Source of the DNA: Lycorma delicatula
Lineage: Eukaryota; Arthropoda; Insecta; Hemiptera; Fulgoridae
Assembly: GCF_047948215.1 (NCBI RefSeq)
Contig: NC_134458.1
Coordinates: forward strand, 140,534,036 to 140,598,035
Length of the DNA stretch: 64,000 bases
Direction of reading: 5' to 3'
The notes under the pieces were generated by a model. It did no database searches. It had not been told where the DNA came from and was given only the letters and a program-made list of their open reading frames with translations. The position numbers were made by a program, and so were the translations under genes. Of this stretch, positions 43,375-54,429 are shown one piece after another (the first letter of the stretch is position 1; every line of letters begins with the position of its first letter).

Positions 43375-46351
43375 AGAAAAATTATAAATATTTAAATACT
43401 AATATTATAAGATGAAAGATTTTCAAATTATTTCAATTTAAGGTATTTCATTACCATAATAAAACTGAAAAATATATTCTGCATACTTGCACATATATTT
43501 ATGTTTTAATATAATATACCATCATGTTATTCTAACTTAGTTTTTTATGTACGTACTCGTACTGATGTATTTTAATTGATATAAACGTAACACATTGTAG
43601 GTAACCTTAATTGAGTCACAACTCTCTCTAGAAAACAGTTTAGGTATTATGAAAAATAACAAGCATCTAATGCCAAACTTAGTCAGTAATGTGGTTTTTT
43701 GTTTTCTTATTGGCTGAACAACTATACTGTTGCTTATCGTTTTGCCAAATATACAACTGACACCTCTTCAGTTCACCACAGTTGAAAGCAATTCTAAATT
43801 GCTTATAGTGACAATGATCCTATATGTCACTTACAATACAGTATTATTGCTGATACAGAAAAACAGTTGCTGACTGAACAACCATGATGATCACTAATCT
43901 GGTTAAATAATCCATTTTACTTAAATCTAAATACAGAATGAAATAAATTTAGAATTTATTTGACTCACCCGAATGTCATTATTTAGTTCAATATTAGAAG
44001 TTATATTACTTGTAACAGCATGATGAGTTTTATTAATCATCTGAACTTTAATTTGTATTATCAACGAATGCGTTCCGGTATTTTTACACTCAGATAGACT
44101 TTTTACTTTAATAACATACGGCCCCTGCAATAAATAAATAATTTAAAAATATTGTAAAATTTGCCTTAAATATTACGGGAAGAATCTTTTTCAATTTGTC
44201 TATTTTGAAATGGGAATTACAAATCTATAAAGAAAAAAATTTGAAAATTTAGGATGTAATTTCATTTAATCGGAAAAAAAATTTTATTGGAAGAGATGTC
44301 CAATTCAGAAGTAAAACACTGTCATAAATGCATAAGAATTGAAGGACAACATTTAAATCATTCTCTCTGATGTGCATTAAACATGTAATAATCTCTGTAG
44401 CAGAGTGGTAATGTTTCAACCTTTCATCTGGAGGTCCCGGGTTCGAGTCCCAGTCAGGCATGGCATTTATCATATGCTACAAAACTTCATTTTCATTTCC
44501 CATGCACAAGCTTCATGCTTATGTGGTGAAATCAAGTAAAAAAAATACCCTTTATTTTTATTTAACATTTAATTTTACACTACTGTTAGGGGAAAATGGA
44601 TTTTAACTACTTGTATAAATTGTATTTCAGGTTTACTACATTAGACATTGCTATTGTGTCCATTCTAGCTAGGACATTAGCCTATACATGTTACAGAATT
44701 CGATAATTCAAATATTAAATATATTTGTTATAACTTAATAGGAACTTTATATTTACTCATGCACACATACCCCACATGTCCTCCTACACGTTTCTAATAA
44801 TATTAACAATGAATTTGTTAATACATTAATTTATAACAAAAGAGAAATAATTATAAGATTTATATTAAAAAATTTCTATTTCTTTCATTTCTGCCAGTTC
44901 TTCTACCTCCTAAGAATAATAATTTTCGATTTCTGCACATTAAGCAGCAAATTCCATCTTTATTTCTGAATTTATGTAAATTGCCCATCATACTCTGTAA
45001 TGTCAATACATCGTCAATTAACAAAACCATATCATCTACATACAATAAAATGCTTAATTTGATGTTAGTATCATTACTTCTCCACCAATACATTCAAATA
45101 GGTGGTTCATAAAAAGAGAAAACAACGCAGGAGATGTCAGACACCACTGTTTTAATTTTCTTCCAGTTTAAAACTAAACCAGGGTTTAACAAGTGTTAAA
45201 GCCTGTAGGAACAAGCATTATTATTCAGCTGTTTTAAAACATTTATCATGTTACCACAATACAAAAATATTGTCCATACCAAAAAACCTGATTGAAAACC
45301 CAACTGGTTTCAGTTATTATCCCTTTATTATGTTCCCATTTACATTAACTAAGATCACCTGATCTAACACCTACAGATTTTTGCATCTGGGAATGGATGA
45401 AAACTAATTATACAAAAAAACACACATTCTTTTGAGGAATTAATTGTTCGCATTATGAATCCCGGCGGAGCAACTTAAGGACATGTAGAATTAAGAGCAA
45501 CAAAAGCATGACTAGTTATTAGTATTAAAATATGGTTATTACGTAAAAAGAAATATTTTTGCGAAAAATGGACACCCGCTAGGTGGTTCTGGGGTCGCGA
45601 TATTTCCAGTTTTTATAAAAGTTTTATACAGTAAATTTTGTTTTACAAATTTTTCTCATAAAAAAAAATTTGGTTTTTGTTTACATTAAATATGTACTTT
45701 TCTGACAGATGTAGTAATGTATAGTTTCTAAATAAAATTTGAATTATCTACCTCAGGGCATTATTAATTATTAATTATTAATTTTATTTATTATTATTAT
45801 TATTCTAAGCCTTAAAAATAGGATGTATTCAATGTTGTAGATATATTGTGCAAAATAACATTTTACAGAATCATGTTGAAAATGTAATTCGGGATTTGAT
45901 GAAATTCTTTAATAATTGCTTCTACAGTAGATTTACCAAATGGTTAAGTAAACTATTTGCTGAACCTTTTTAAATTTATACACAACTTAAATTAACTGAA
46001 CTGTTAAAATAAAATTTGTATCAGGTTTTAAATAAATGACCATTGAAAATTATTATTTAGCTGTAGTATTATATAATTAGGTGATTAAGCATGGTGCTAG
46101 TAGTATCATTCTAGGCATAACAATTGTTGACCAAAATATTAAACTTCTGTAAAAGAAAAATTATCACAACATACATTGTAATTTGTTAACGTCCCCATTA
46201 CTCAGGAACTAATAAACCACTTATTAATTATGTGGTTGTTAGCGTAATTTAAAAATATAATAAATAAACTTACAGAACTTTCTTGCACCAAACAAAATAC
46301 TGAAATAAATAACACTATGTTTATAACTATAATTCTGATTAAAGACTTCAT
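37994..46351 (-). CDS. secreted DUF1091 / MD-2-related (ML-type) protein, 4 exons, 189 aa
   Basis: Join of 46274-46351, 43969-44124, 43163-43327 and 37994-38164, all on the minus strand. All three introns are phase 0 with GT donors (GTAAGT, GTGAGT, GTAAGA) and CAG acceptors. The product is 189 residues: a signal peptide (about 1-22), then a domain with Cys in [32 protein letters not shown] and [10 protein letters not shown]. The C-P-x-K-(K/G) plus L-P-x-G-x-(4)-D-I-x-F layout is typical of insect DUF1091 proteins, which are related to MD-2 lipid-recognition folds. Length fits the family (about 160-200). The specific ligand or role is unknown. Introns are 2149, 641 and 4998 bp; the last contains the nested Tc1/mariner-type elements and the first contains a SINE and LINE/transposase relics. 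Confidence 0.85.
39016..39089. repeat. 24-bp perfect inverted repeat (cruciform-prone)
   Basis: 39016-39039 is the exact reverse complement of 39066-39089, around a 26-bp spacer that is itself partly palindromic (TAGACTAGACTA). Confidence 0.9.
39157..39188. repeat. 12-bp hairpin
   Basis: GATAGAGGAGTT and AACTCCTCTATC flank an 8-base loop. It lies 67 bp to the right of the 24-bp inverted repeat. Confidence 0.85.
40070..41391 (-). mobile_element. Tc1/mariner-superfamily transposon, 1322 bp, TA target site
   Basis: 28-bp terminal inverted repeats lie at 40070-40097 and 41364-41391 (CAG/CTG outer bases, core GTGTCCCATATAAAACGCAA, then CCCA) and differ at only two positions. Each end is flanked by TA (40068-40069 and 41392-41393), the target duplication of this superfamily. 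The transposase is on the minus strand and is broken. The high similarity of the ends suggests a fairly recent insertion. It lies within intron 3 of the DUF1091 gene and inside an older related element. Confidence 0.9.
40178..41205 (-). pseudogene. Tc1/mariner-type transposase, one stop and one frameshift
   Basis: Starts [19 protein letters not shown] at 41205; a TAA follows at 41146-41148 in frame. It then continues [17 protein letters not shown], with the helix-turn-helix region around [20 protein letters not shown] and [21 protein letters not shown] one-base shift near 40752-40760 precedes [19 protein letters not shown] (first catalytic Asp in T-D-E-A). After it come [19 protein letters not shown], the second Asp in LQHDGVTSH, and the third acidic residue in [20 protein letters not shown]. 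The C-terminus ends [10 protein letters not shown] at 40178. Only two visible lesions separate it from an open frame of about 340 codons. Confidence 0.88.
41456..42530 (+). pseudogene. transposase relic of the older Tc1/mariner-type element
   Basis: Plus-strand pieces with many stops and shifts. In order they are [25 protein letters not shown], then [20 protein letters not shown] (41960-42080); [12 protein letters not shown] near 42215 (second catalytic Asp in Q-H-D-x-A); SPDLTPL near 42335 with the following D-F-x-L-W lost; and [20 protein letters not shown] then [16 protein letters not shown] (42350-42460). The order matches the DDE domain of the same superfamily. The earlier open stretch 41456-41800 may be its N-terminal region but carries no clear motif. 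Confidence 0.65.
42625..43162. other. DUF1091 intron 3 (right part)
   Basis: AT-rich, no feature recognised. Confidence 0.5.
43163..43327 (-). CDS. DUF1091 gene exon 3
   Basis: 165 bp, phase 0 on both sides. It encodes [40 protein letters not shown] and [15 protein letters not shown]. An (ATA)n tract (43341-43372) lies only 13 bp from its acceptor, in the branch/pyrimidine region. Confidence 0.88.
43341..43372. repeat. (AAT)n microsatellite next to exon 3 acceptor
   Basis: About ten trinucleotide units. In the sense of the gene this is (TTA)n placed where the branch site and polypyrimidine tract should be. Confidence 0.95.
43969..44124 (-). CDS. DUF1091 gene exon 2
   Basis: 156 bp, phase 0. 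The acceptor TTATTGCAG lies just above 44124 and the donor GTGAGT begins at 43968. It encodes [20 protein letters not shown] and then [15 protein letters not shown] to NIELNNDIR. Confidence 0.87.
44390..44545 (+). mobile_element. SINE (family 1)
   Basis: The plus strand reads CTGTAGCAGAGTGGTAATG (A box), CTTTCATCTGGAGGTCCCGG and GGTTCGAGTCCCAGTCAGGC (B box). The body follows: ATGGCATTTATCATATGCTA, CAAAACTTC and CCATGCACAAGCTTCATGC. It shares head and body start with the copies at 12204, 23500, 25846 and 55040. It lies in intron 1 of the DUF1091 gene. Confidence 0.72.
44850..45160 (-). pseudogene. LINE reverse transcriptase relic
   Basis: The minus strand reads (with one shift) [20 protein letters not shown], then [20 protein letters not shown] and [12 protein letters not shown], then KSKIIIF. 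This covers RT block 4 (x-Q-G-C-x-x-S-P-x-L-F) and the catalytic box, Y-V-D-D here instead of the usual Y/F-A-D-D. It is a different, older LINE than copies 1 and 2. It lies in intron 1 of the DUF1091 gene. Confidence 0.68.
45340..45500 (+). pseudogene. Tc1/mariner-type transposase C-terminal relic
   Basis: The plus frame near 45352 reads [20 protein letters not shown]. The block R-S-P-D-L-T-P-x-D-F-x-x-W holds the third catalytic residue of these transposases. The remainder is decayed and no ends were found. Confidence 0.55.
45501..46273. other. DUF1091 intron 1 (5' part)
   Basis: AT-rich with a short (ATT)n run near 45770-45805. No other feature. Confidence 0.5.
46274..46351 (-). CDS. DUF1091 gene exon 1 (signal peptide)
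   Basis: 26 codons: [20 protein letters not shown] then LVQESS, followed by the donor GTAAGT at 46273. A basic start and a long hydrophobic core make this a clear signal peptide. The ATG at 46351 is the first in the frame with such a core; an open frame extends further up but lacks similar features. Confidence 0.85.
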
Positions 46352-47489
46352 TTTTTTTAGAATCAATAAGTTTTGTTTTAATAATATTACGTAGTATATA
46401 CTTCTACAGTTGTGAATAAAAGAAGTAAGCATTGAAAAATATTCCTTTAAATATATGTATGATTTCAAAATATTATAACTTCCTGAGTGCATTGCCATTG
46501 ATAAAATAAAATATTGGATGTAATTGTAGATAATATTATGTTGACATCAAATAATTCTGTGAAAATAAAATTTATGAATTTCTATTCAATTTCATAATAA
46601 TAAATAACACTAGTTTTTTCTGTTTTTTTTTAATAAAAAGAAGATTGATTGCAAGATAAGATGTCATATACCAGAAAAGGAAGTAGAGCAGTAGTAAATG
46701 TATGAGCGCTGGTGAGAGCGAGACAGAAAACAAAACATACATACAAACACACATAAACACAATAATCACATTGTCATGTGGTCATTATTTTTTTTGAATA
46801 TTCAAACCCAAATAGCTCTATAATTACTGGACCAATTTTTATTTTTCAAGTTTAATTAATGTATAGTATTTTAAACAGTAATTTAATCACATTCCTTTTT
46901 CTGTTAGTTGAATTTTAATCTTTTAAAAATCTTGCTGTTGTCATATGGTAATGTGTTCTGAGGCAGGTCCCTGCACCATGTCTGTTTTCATTCAGAATAA
47001 ATTTCATCCAATAAATATCTAAAAATTTAGAACGAATATACAAACCAGGATTCTTAGTCTGTTAATTCCAAAAGATGATTAGCAAGTTGCAGAATTTCAC
47101 ATTATACTATTCTAAGATGCTTTTAAAAGCAAATTGATAGATCCTCCTCCATATTCCTTTATGAAGTCACACAATTACCTCATTCTGAATTTAATTTATT
47201 TTACTAGTCTTTGATTTTGTAAATCACTTCTCTTTTTATGTGTTTTTTTTTTTTTTTGATGGATTAATTCACAACAGAAACTTACAATTTTTACTGATTT
47301 ACCTGAATGATTTGTTGTATGCATAATTCATTCAATTGACGGATATTATGTCTGATTAACTTAATAGGTCACATTTTTTTTCATTCATCGTTATCAGGAA
47401 ATTTAAAGAGCCTGAAAAAAATGGAAAATTTATAGCTGTAGGAAATTTACAGCTCCCACTTCAGTCTAGGTCATCTACAAGATTTTAAT
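46352..47489. other. upstream of DUF1091 gene, no gene seen
   Basis: The promoter should lie just right of 46351, but no TATA or initiator stands out. The rest is AT-rich. Confidence 0.45.
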
Positions 47490-47965
47490 TTTTTACAGAT
47501 TTCTTTTTTCATCTTGTGCATATCCTCTGAGCATTTTTGTAATCAATAATTCTTTTCTCATTACATGTCCCAACCAATATCAGAATAGGATACTTTCCTG
47601 TTCTGAATTGCTCTGATAAAGCTTCTATTCTCGTTCAATTTTCTAATTACTTCATCTTTTACTTTTTCTGTTCACTTAGTCTTTTATTATTTCTCCACTC
47701 TCAAATTTCAAATGTCTAACCTTTCTTTTTATCCTTTTCTTAGTGACCATATTTCATATTGATACAGTTGAATACTCCAAACGTAACTCTTCACAAAATA
47801 CTTCTTTGTATCTAACTCCATAATAAATATTTCTTTCCATTAAATGTGCTTAGTCTAGCAATTCTTGTTTTTTATTTTATTTTTACTTTTACCTTTGCAA
47901 TTTCCTTCTAACATGGTTATCTGTAAAGAATTTTATTTTCAATTCTTTCTTCTTTAATGTAGATA
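47490..47965 (-). pseudogene. LINE C-terminal relic
   Basis: Near 47740-47800 the minus strand reads FVKSYVWSIQLYQYEIWSLR, a match to the V-Y-V-W-S-V-A-L-Y-G-S-E-T-W-T-L segment seen intact in LINE copy 1. Flanking pieces in the same order are heavily decayed. It is probably related to, but much older than, copies 1 and 2. Confidence 0.6.
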
Positions 47966-48593
47966 TCTGTTGGCATATTGGCTCCTATCCTCATTACTTA
48001 CATAATATTACATATAACATATTATGTAAGTATATTACATGTAATATAATATCCCAAAATCCTTCTTCTTGGTAATTTTTTATTCTTCAGAATTTGCAGC
48101 TGAAAATAAGATATATTTTCCTCTTAAATTATGTTTTTGAAATTTTCTACTTTTAGTTCAAACTACTTTCTTACAAAATTATGTTAAATTACGTTGATCT
48201 GAAATTTTAATCTTACAGTTACTTGGATCTATATTTTATTCTGACAAGAGCATTTCAAAGGAAAAGCAAACAACCATTGGAAGGTCAAATATCTACAAAA
48301 CTTACAGCAATTTATTTATATTCTCAATTTGCTTGGGTATGGTTGATGCCCTCCATTCCACATACTTTAAAGTAGAAAAGCACATCAAATTATGTTTACA
48401 TAACAGTGCCTACGGTTTTCATCATAAATAATTTAATTATTTTCTACTGTGTGTATCTTTACTATTTCTATTGTGTGCATCTATTAGTTTTTTTGAGCAT
48501 AATTAATTTTATTGAACAAAGAGAATAATAAAATAGATTTAGAACTTTTTTAAAAACAAAAAGTAAGAATAAAGTACGGGAAGATGAATATTC

Positions 48594-48624
<31 letters not shown>

Positions 48625-49854
48625 TTACTATATTATTATACTTATATTAGTAATAACATACTTATTAATATGTCTAACAACAACTCATTCAAATTCTGTA
48701 GCCAACTAAACAATAATATTACCAAATTGCCAATATAAACAATAATATAATCATACTGTGGACACAGCAAATAGAAAATAGAAATTATACAATTTTTTTT
48801 TATGTACTGTACAATTTATTTTTACAGTATAATAACTGAAGCTGAACATCATCAAGATCAGTAAAATGGTTCTGAAAAGATAAACTGTTATTTCATTCTC
48901 AATAGAAATAAATTTATATCTATTTGGTCTAACCCTTTGGCAATATTAGAATACCTTACTCCAATAATTGTAACTATGGATCAACTCAAATAAGTGAAGA
49001 GGACTTTTTAGAGCACACTTTAATTTAGTTTTTTCTCCAGCTTTTTGTCTACACTAAACTTCAATCTTTTATCACAATATTTTATTCATCTACATAATTT
49101 ATTAGTGAAGTAATATGTAATTTATTTTTTATTAACTTCATGTAACAATATAGTATCCCAAAATCTGTCTTGCTTGATAATATTTTTATTCTGTCTTTTG
49201 TTCAAAATTCTTAAGTAGTTAATTTCATGTATATCTGTGTGTAAGATTTTATTTCATAGTTTTGGGAATATTTAACCAAGATTTTATTTTATACTTCATT
49301 AATGTTAGCATTAATCTTTTAGCCTCAATCAAGCAACAGTAATAACTCATAGATTTCTTCTTCATCTACTGGTAATTATTTTGTGAAGATTTTTATGGGG
49401 TTTGTAGTTTTTCTTAACCATCTGCCTGAAATTATACTTTACTGGACTTTGTTTGTGGGGTCCAGTGTGACATTGCCATTGTTGCGTTCATGTAGAATAT
49501 GGTATAAGAGAAGTAGTAAACATCTATGTACAGCAATCCTTTTCCTTCAACCACCTAGAACGATTGTCCTTGTCCCCCATCATAACTGCAAACAAGGTAG
49601 CGAAAATCTAAATATAAGAAATTTTAATTATGAAATAATTAAAATTAGAATTTTTTTTATTTCAAAATATGATAATCTAAACACACAAAGCCATTGTTTG
49701 ATAAACTACACATAGCATGTCTCTTAATATGTTTAAGTCATCCTCTCGCCTTCTTATATGTTTGTGTACACATAGCTTTGATCACTATTTCATCAAAGCA
49801 CTTATATGCAGGTTGAACTACTACCCTTTGTTTTAAAAGGATGGAGGGATACTC

Positions 49855-49889
<35 letters not shown>

Positions 49890-50465
49890 CCCAATATATA
49901 ATATACATTATTATATAATAATATATATTAATAACAAGGAAAAAATAATATATATATACATACATACAAATTCAAATTTATTTCTATAATTAAAATTTCT
50001 TGTATTTAGTTTTTCACTATCTTGTTTGCAGTTATCGGCAGTGGCGTCTTGTAGCTAGAAGTTATGGGGATGCTGCTCCAGAAAATTTTTTTCTGGGTCT
50101 TTTCAAGCCCATGGTTAAAGTTTTCTGTAAAATAAGAACTGAAAAAAATGAATCAAATACAATAACTGGAAGCAGGATAATAATCTAATTCTACATTTAT
50201 CACATTCAAGAATATGGTACATGAATACGGTACCATATTCTTGAATAAGAATATTTAAAAAGCGAATACAGTTTTTAAGTACAATGTCCTTAAAAACCAT
50301 ATTCGGTTTAACTAAATAATAAAATGTCAGTACAGATAATATTTTTTAATATTATTAGATAATAACTTAATAAAATGAGCTCTTAAAAACACTATAGTCC
50401 AATAGTGCCTAATTTAAATTTCTATGTACACAGAAACAAATACATAATTAGTTTTTACTAATTAC
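47966..50465. other. no gene seen; (TTA)n at 48594-48624, (AT)n at 49857-49887
   Basis: I looked on the minus strand here for a second amphiphysin exon (the D-E-I-F-D and N-F-N-R-Q-Q region) and did not find it. The plus frame at 49383-49715 has no recognisable motif. Confidence 0.45.
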
Positions 50466-50534
50466 CTTCTCTTTTGCCCTTCCAGCATGTTTTTGGACAG
50501 ATTTGGCAATCAAAGAGCCCTTGTTTTCCACCAT
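50466..50534 (-). CDS. Amph: amphiphysin first coding exon (BAR domain N-terminus), partial gene
   Basis: Minus strand, ATG at 50534, 23 codons to a GTAATT donor at 50465 (phase 0): MVENKGSLIAKSVQKHAGRA then KEK. I recognise this as the conserved start of arthropod amphiphysin: the amphipathic helix 0 and the beginning of BAR helix 1. Amphiphysin is a cytoplasmic membrane-curvature protein of T-tubules and endocytic membranes, with an SH3 domain at the far end. The exon may begin after an acceptor (TTTTTCAG just above 50547) or at a TCAGT initiator at the same place. No further exons were found to the left, so intron 1 would be long and might contain the DUF1091 gene. A processed or captured fragment is a less likely alternative, given the intact donor. 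Confidence 0.72.
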
Positions 50535-50967
50535 CTTCTGATCACTACTGAAAAACAATTAAACCACTTTCATATTCCTTCCACCAACTAAACTAGAAAA
50601 GACAATGAACAAGGAACATTCCATACATTCGGGGAGTAAAAAAAAACTACCTTCTACCACCATGCCAGGATCAGAACTGCAGGAGCGACAGTGCTCTCTT
50701 TCCCTCATAGCCTCGCATGCAGCTTCATATGTGCGCATGTGCACAACAGCCAAACACCACACCACTGGAACTGTGAAGCGCACAGTTCTGTACAAAGATT
50801 TTTGTATCTTTTTCATAAACTGGAAAATGGCTACTGACATAAGCTTAAGGATTGTATATTGTACAAGTATAAAGAAAGAAGGACTCGTTATATTAAATGT
50901 TATAGATAATATAAAGTGAAGATAGGGGTGCCACAGTTCCATAGTGCCTATACGCGAGCCAACACTG
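50535..50967 (-). promoter_or_regulatory. probable promoter / 5' UTR region of the amphiphysin exon
   Basis: GC and CpG content rise clearly at 50620-50790 relative to the flanks, directly upstream of the exon. No TATA box is seen. A near-palindromic TGCGCATGTGCA at 50732-50743 differs by one base from the NRF-1/erect-wing type motif TGCGCATGCGCA, a known core-promoter element of insect housekeeping genes. The 127-codon minus frame across this region (50559-50942) has no motif and is probably not translated. Confidence 0.45.
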
Positions 50968-52199
50968 ATTATGTGTAAGCATAAGGTGTGTTAAACAACA
51001 TTAAGCAAAATACTGGGAAATGTATGTAATTGTGTTGAAAATTTTGATAAAGTAGATGAAAAATTTTCTTTGAGATTACAATGATTTAACGGTTTTTTTT
51101 ACTGCTTGTTTACTGAAACTGCTTTGTAATATCAATCAAAGTTTTCTCTTACCTTTAAATTTTGTTCAGTCTGTTTATTAAAACTGTGTACATCTGCATT
51201 AATAATTTTTTTTTAAAGTTTTTGTAGCAGACCAATTCTTATCTTTTCTCACTCTATAAATATTTTTTAGTACATGTTTTAAGGTTGATAAAAATATTTT
51301 AATCACAATTTAATGTGTAATAGTATAAATTTTTAAGACAGAATATCTGTCAACTTATAATATCTCATTTATATAAATAATTACAGCCTTAAGTTTAATA
51401 ACTTTAATAAAGGTCAATATATTTCTTTTGCAAAGAAATAAGCACAAAAAAATGATAATTACAAGTTGCTGTATATTTTCTATTTACATCTTTCAGTTGG
51501 CACGGGGCTTCCTATAAAGATAGGCAACAACATTGGTATCACAATTTTTGGTAGAACTATTGAATATCTTCATTAATGGAAAGCAATTTTTATGCCCAAA
51601 AATGTAATAATGTAAGATTCTATATTATTTTCAATAAAATCAAATCTAATATCATAATATTTTTTTATAAATTTATTAGGTAATATTTATTAACTTTGTC
51701 TGAATACAGATCACTGTAGATTATTAATGAGCAGAAAATAATTTAATTTAGTAGATGACATTGATGAGATTATCAGAATGTTCAGCAACAACTGAATTCA
51801 TATTTTTTTTATATCTTAAAATCAATTCTAACCTTAATTTAATATATAATATACAAATTAAAAAAAAATAAAAACTGTGAGTTAATATCACGAGAGATTG
51901 ATTAATTTATAAAAAAATGTAAAGTCCATGTAAGGTCAACTATGTATATAAAATAAATCTACATAAAAATTAGACATAATATAGCCAATAATAAATGATA
52001 AAAATAATCTAAATATAATAATAGTTACAATAATGGTAAATAAAACATGCTAATTAAAAAAAAAATGCTAATTGAAAAAAGATTGTAAAAATGAAAAAAA
52101 AAAACAAGGTAGAGATGGCTAAGGAAGTGTTTAAAAGAAAGAAACAATACTATGTATTGTTTCTTTGTAAAGTAAAATAGAATTGGAGTGGAAGAAACA
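50968..52199. other. no gene seen
   Basis: Very AT-rich, no feature recognised. Confidence 0.5.
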
Positions 52200-52570
52200 T
52201 TTTGAAAAATTATTATATTTGGATTGTACTTCTTTATGGAGGTCAAAAATGTTAAACTAATAAGTAATAGAGAGACTGAATAAATTTGAAATCTGGATAT
52301 GGAGGAAATCAGAAAAGATAAATAAAAGACAAGATGTAAAATGAAAAAGCTATGAGAATAGAAGCTTAACAATTAAGAATGGCAAATCTACCCAACTGGG
52401 TCATACCATGAGAAAAGAGATATTGGTTAAAATAGTAGTAGAAGTTGCAAAAACGAGTTCGGAAAAAAAAAAAAATTATCATGAAAGAAATTAGAGCTCT
52501 CAGGATGTTAAAGGTTTAGCTGTAAATAGAGAAGAATGGAGAAGGACAGTAAAAATTGAGAATGGATATG
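52200..52570 (+). pseudogene. LINE C-terminal relic
   Basis: Plus-strand fragments LNKFEIWIWRKSEKI, QLGHTMRKEILVKIVVEVAK and LAVNREEWRRTVK match, in order, the R-L-E-A-F-E-M-W-x-x-R-R, I-G-H-x-x-R and L-A-x-D-R-E-x-W-R segments of the C-terminus of LINE copy 1. Frame shifts and stops lie between them. Confidence 0.58.
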
Positions 52571-52852
52571 AATATGATGAGAAAATTAAAGATGTAAATA
52601 CAGGGAATCAAAATGTCTCTCAGGGAGATTGCCATATGACAACAATCTATTACAGTAATGAAACGCTGAAATTACTCTATCGCAAAAACAGCCAAAAAAG
52701 AATCAGTTTGGTATAAAAATTACTTTGCTAAAGAGTAATTCAATATAAAAATCAATTTTTCTTTTGAAAGGTTCTTAGTATTGTCTCTTCAAAGACAAGT
52801 TTTGATAACACTTATTAATAATATGGAATATTACCCACAGGGTTGCTCTACT

Positions 52853-53065
52853 TGTAAACTCAACATTATAGATTAGCTGATTTCAAAGACTGGAGTTCTC
52901 AGGTTCAAATCCTAATAAAGGAAGTTGCTTTTATACAGATTTAATTACTAGATTGTGGATATCGGTGTTCTTTGATGGTTGGGTTCCTGAGACCACACGT
53001 CTCAGGAATGGTTGGCCTGAGTTTGTCAATACTACACATTTACCAGCTACATTACACTGATATGT
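52853..53065 (+). mobile_element. SINE (family 2)
   Basis: Plus strand: B box AGGTTCAAATCCTAATAAAG, then GAAGTTGCTTTTATACAGAT, GTGGATATCGGTGTTCTTTG, ATGGTTGGGTTCCTGAGACC, CACACGTCTCAGGAATGGTT and GGCCTGAGTTTGTCAATAC. It shares block order with the minus-strand copy at 34380-34690. The open frame at 52972-53169 is incidental. Confidence 0.7.
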
Positions 53066-54429
53066 TGCAAATTACTTTAATTATTGCTGTGACTATAAAT
53101 AAAAATATTAAAAAAGAAAAAGAATACGGAATAAACAAGAATATATCATTGTATAAAACCTTTAAATGAGAAAAAACACAAATGTTTATTGTGTAAATGA
53201 TCATTATCTATCATACATTATCAATATTTTTATTTCATTCATTTCAAACAATAGATCAAAATAAGTAGAAAGCTATGTATAAATTACACATTGCGGAACT
53301 GGTTATTTTTTTGCAATCAACAATAATTAACAAAGGTCGAATAAATTAAGCTGCTATAACAATAATAAATTAATTAAAGAAAAGCTGTGTAAAACTAATA
53401 AATTACTGTTGTATGACAACTGCCCTTGACAATTGCTAAGCCCACATTTTAATAAAAGTTAATTTTTATAAAATTGTTAAAGCCTTCTTAAATTACCATT
53501 TATTTATTAGTAAGTTTTCCAGTTTTATTAAAGGAAGTAATGATTTTATTTAAGCACAAGTTTATTGTTTCATACAATCCACATTTTAGACAGTCTTGAC
53601 AGTTGATAGCAATCTGGGATAATAAATCAAATTTTATACTACCAATTAGTTATGATTATTTTGTAAATACATACTACTTTAGCATCTGACATTGTTGCTA
53701 AATGTGATTACGTGTTGATATCAGTAGTAAATCATCATACTCTGCTTATTTTATTCCACTGTTACTGAATTTATTTCACTGCACCTTCTCATTATCATAA
53801 ATTTAAAAAAAAATTTAATTGTTAATAATTATAAATAACATTTTACTGGTGACATATAAATAAAGTATTTTATGATGTTTTCAAGTATTTTACATTTAGA
53901 AAAATGTTTATAATTGTTATGAAATATATGCAACAAATCAACAAGGAAGTTATGTGGTATCCACATCAAATGTTCTTTTTTTTTTTATTAGAAAAAGCCA
54001 CAATAATTATATTAATCATAAAATTGGGTAAAGTCCATATTACATGCAAATATTAATAAAGAAAATATGTAGACTACAAAATCAATAGAAAAAATGATTT
54101 AAAAGGCTTTAAGTAGGTTTTTGTTTATTGTATTTATAAGGCTAGAAAATTTTTATCAAAAGCTTTCTTTAAGTAAAGTTTTTTTTACTATACCACCTTC
54201 AGTTCCAATATATTTTATTAAATTTTTTTATTTAATTAAAGTTATCCAGTCTTAATTTAATTACATCTTTTTTTATAAATTCACCTAAAAAGTATTATTT
54301 TCTATTCCTAAAATGTGTAATAATTTTTATGAAAACAATTAAATTTTTTAAGTAGTATATTATACTCGGGACTTAAAGTCTTAAGTCTAAAGTCTCCAAA
54401 CCTTAAAGTCTGAACTTACGAGTTAAGGA
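53066..54429. other. no gene seen
   Basis: AT-rich, nothing recognised. Confidence 0.5.

Noticed and set aside
50559..50942. 127-codon minus-strand ORF upstream of the amphiphysin exon
   Set aside because: No recognisable domain; a promoter/5' UTR explanation fits better, and its frame does not join the exon.
50039..50967. Possible hAT-type element with CAGTGGCG...CACTG ends and partly matching 8-bp flanks
   Set aside because: Only short end similarity (CAGTG plus scattered matches), flanks agree at 5 of 8 positions, and the interval contains the amphiphysin exon and its upstream region, which explain the composition better.
52025..52372. 115-codon minus-strand Phe/Leu/Ser-rich ORF
   Set aside because: It is the antisense of a purine-rich LINE relic on the plus strand.
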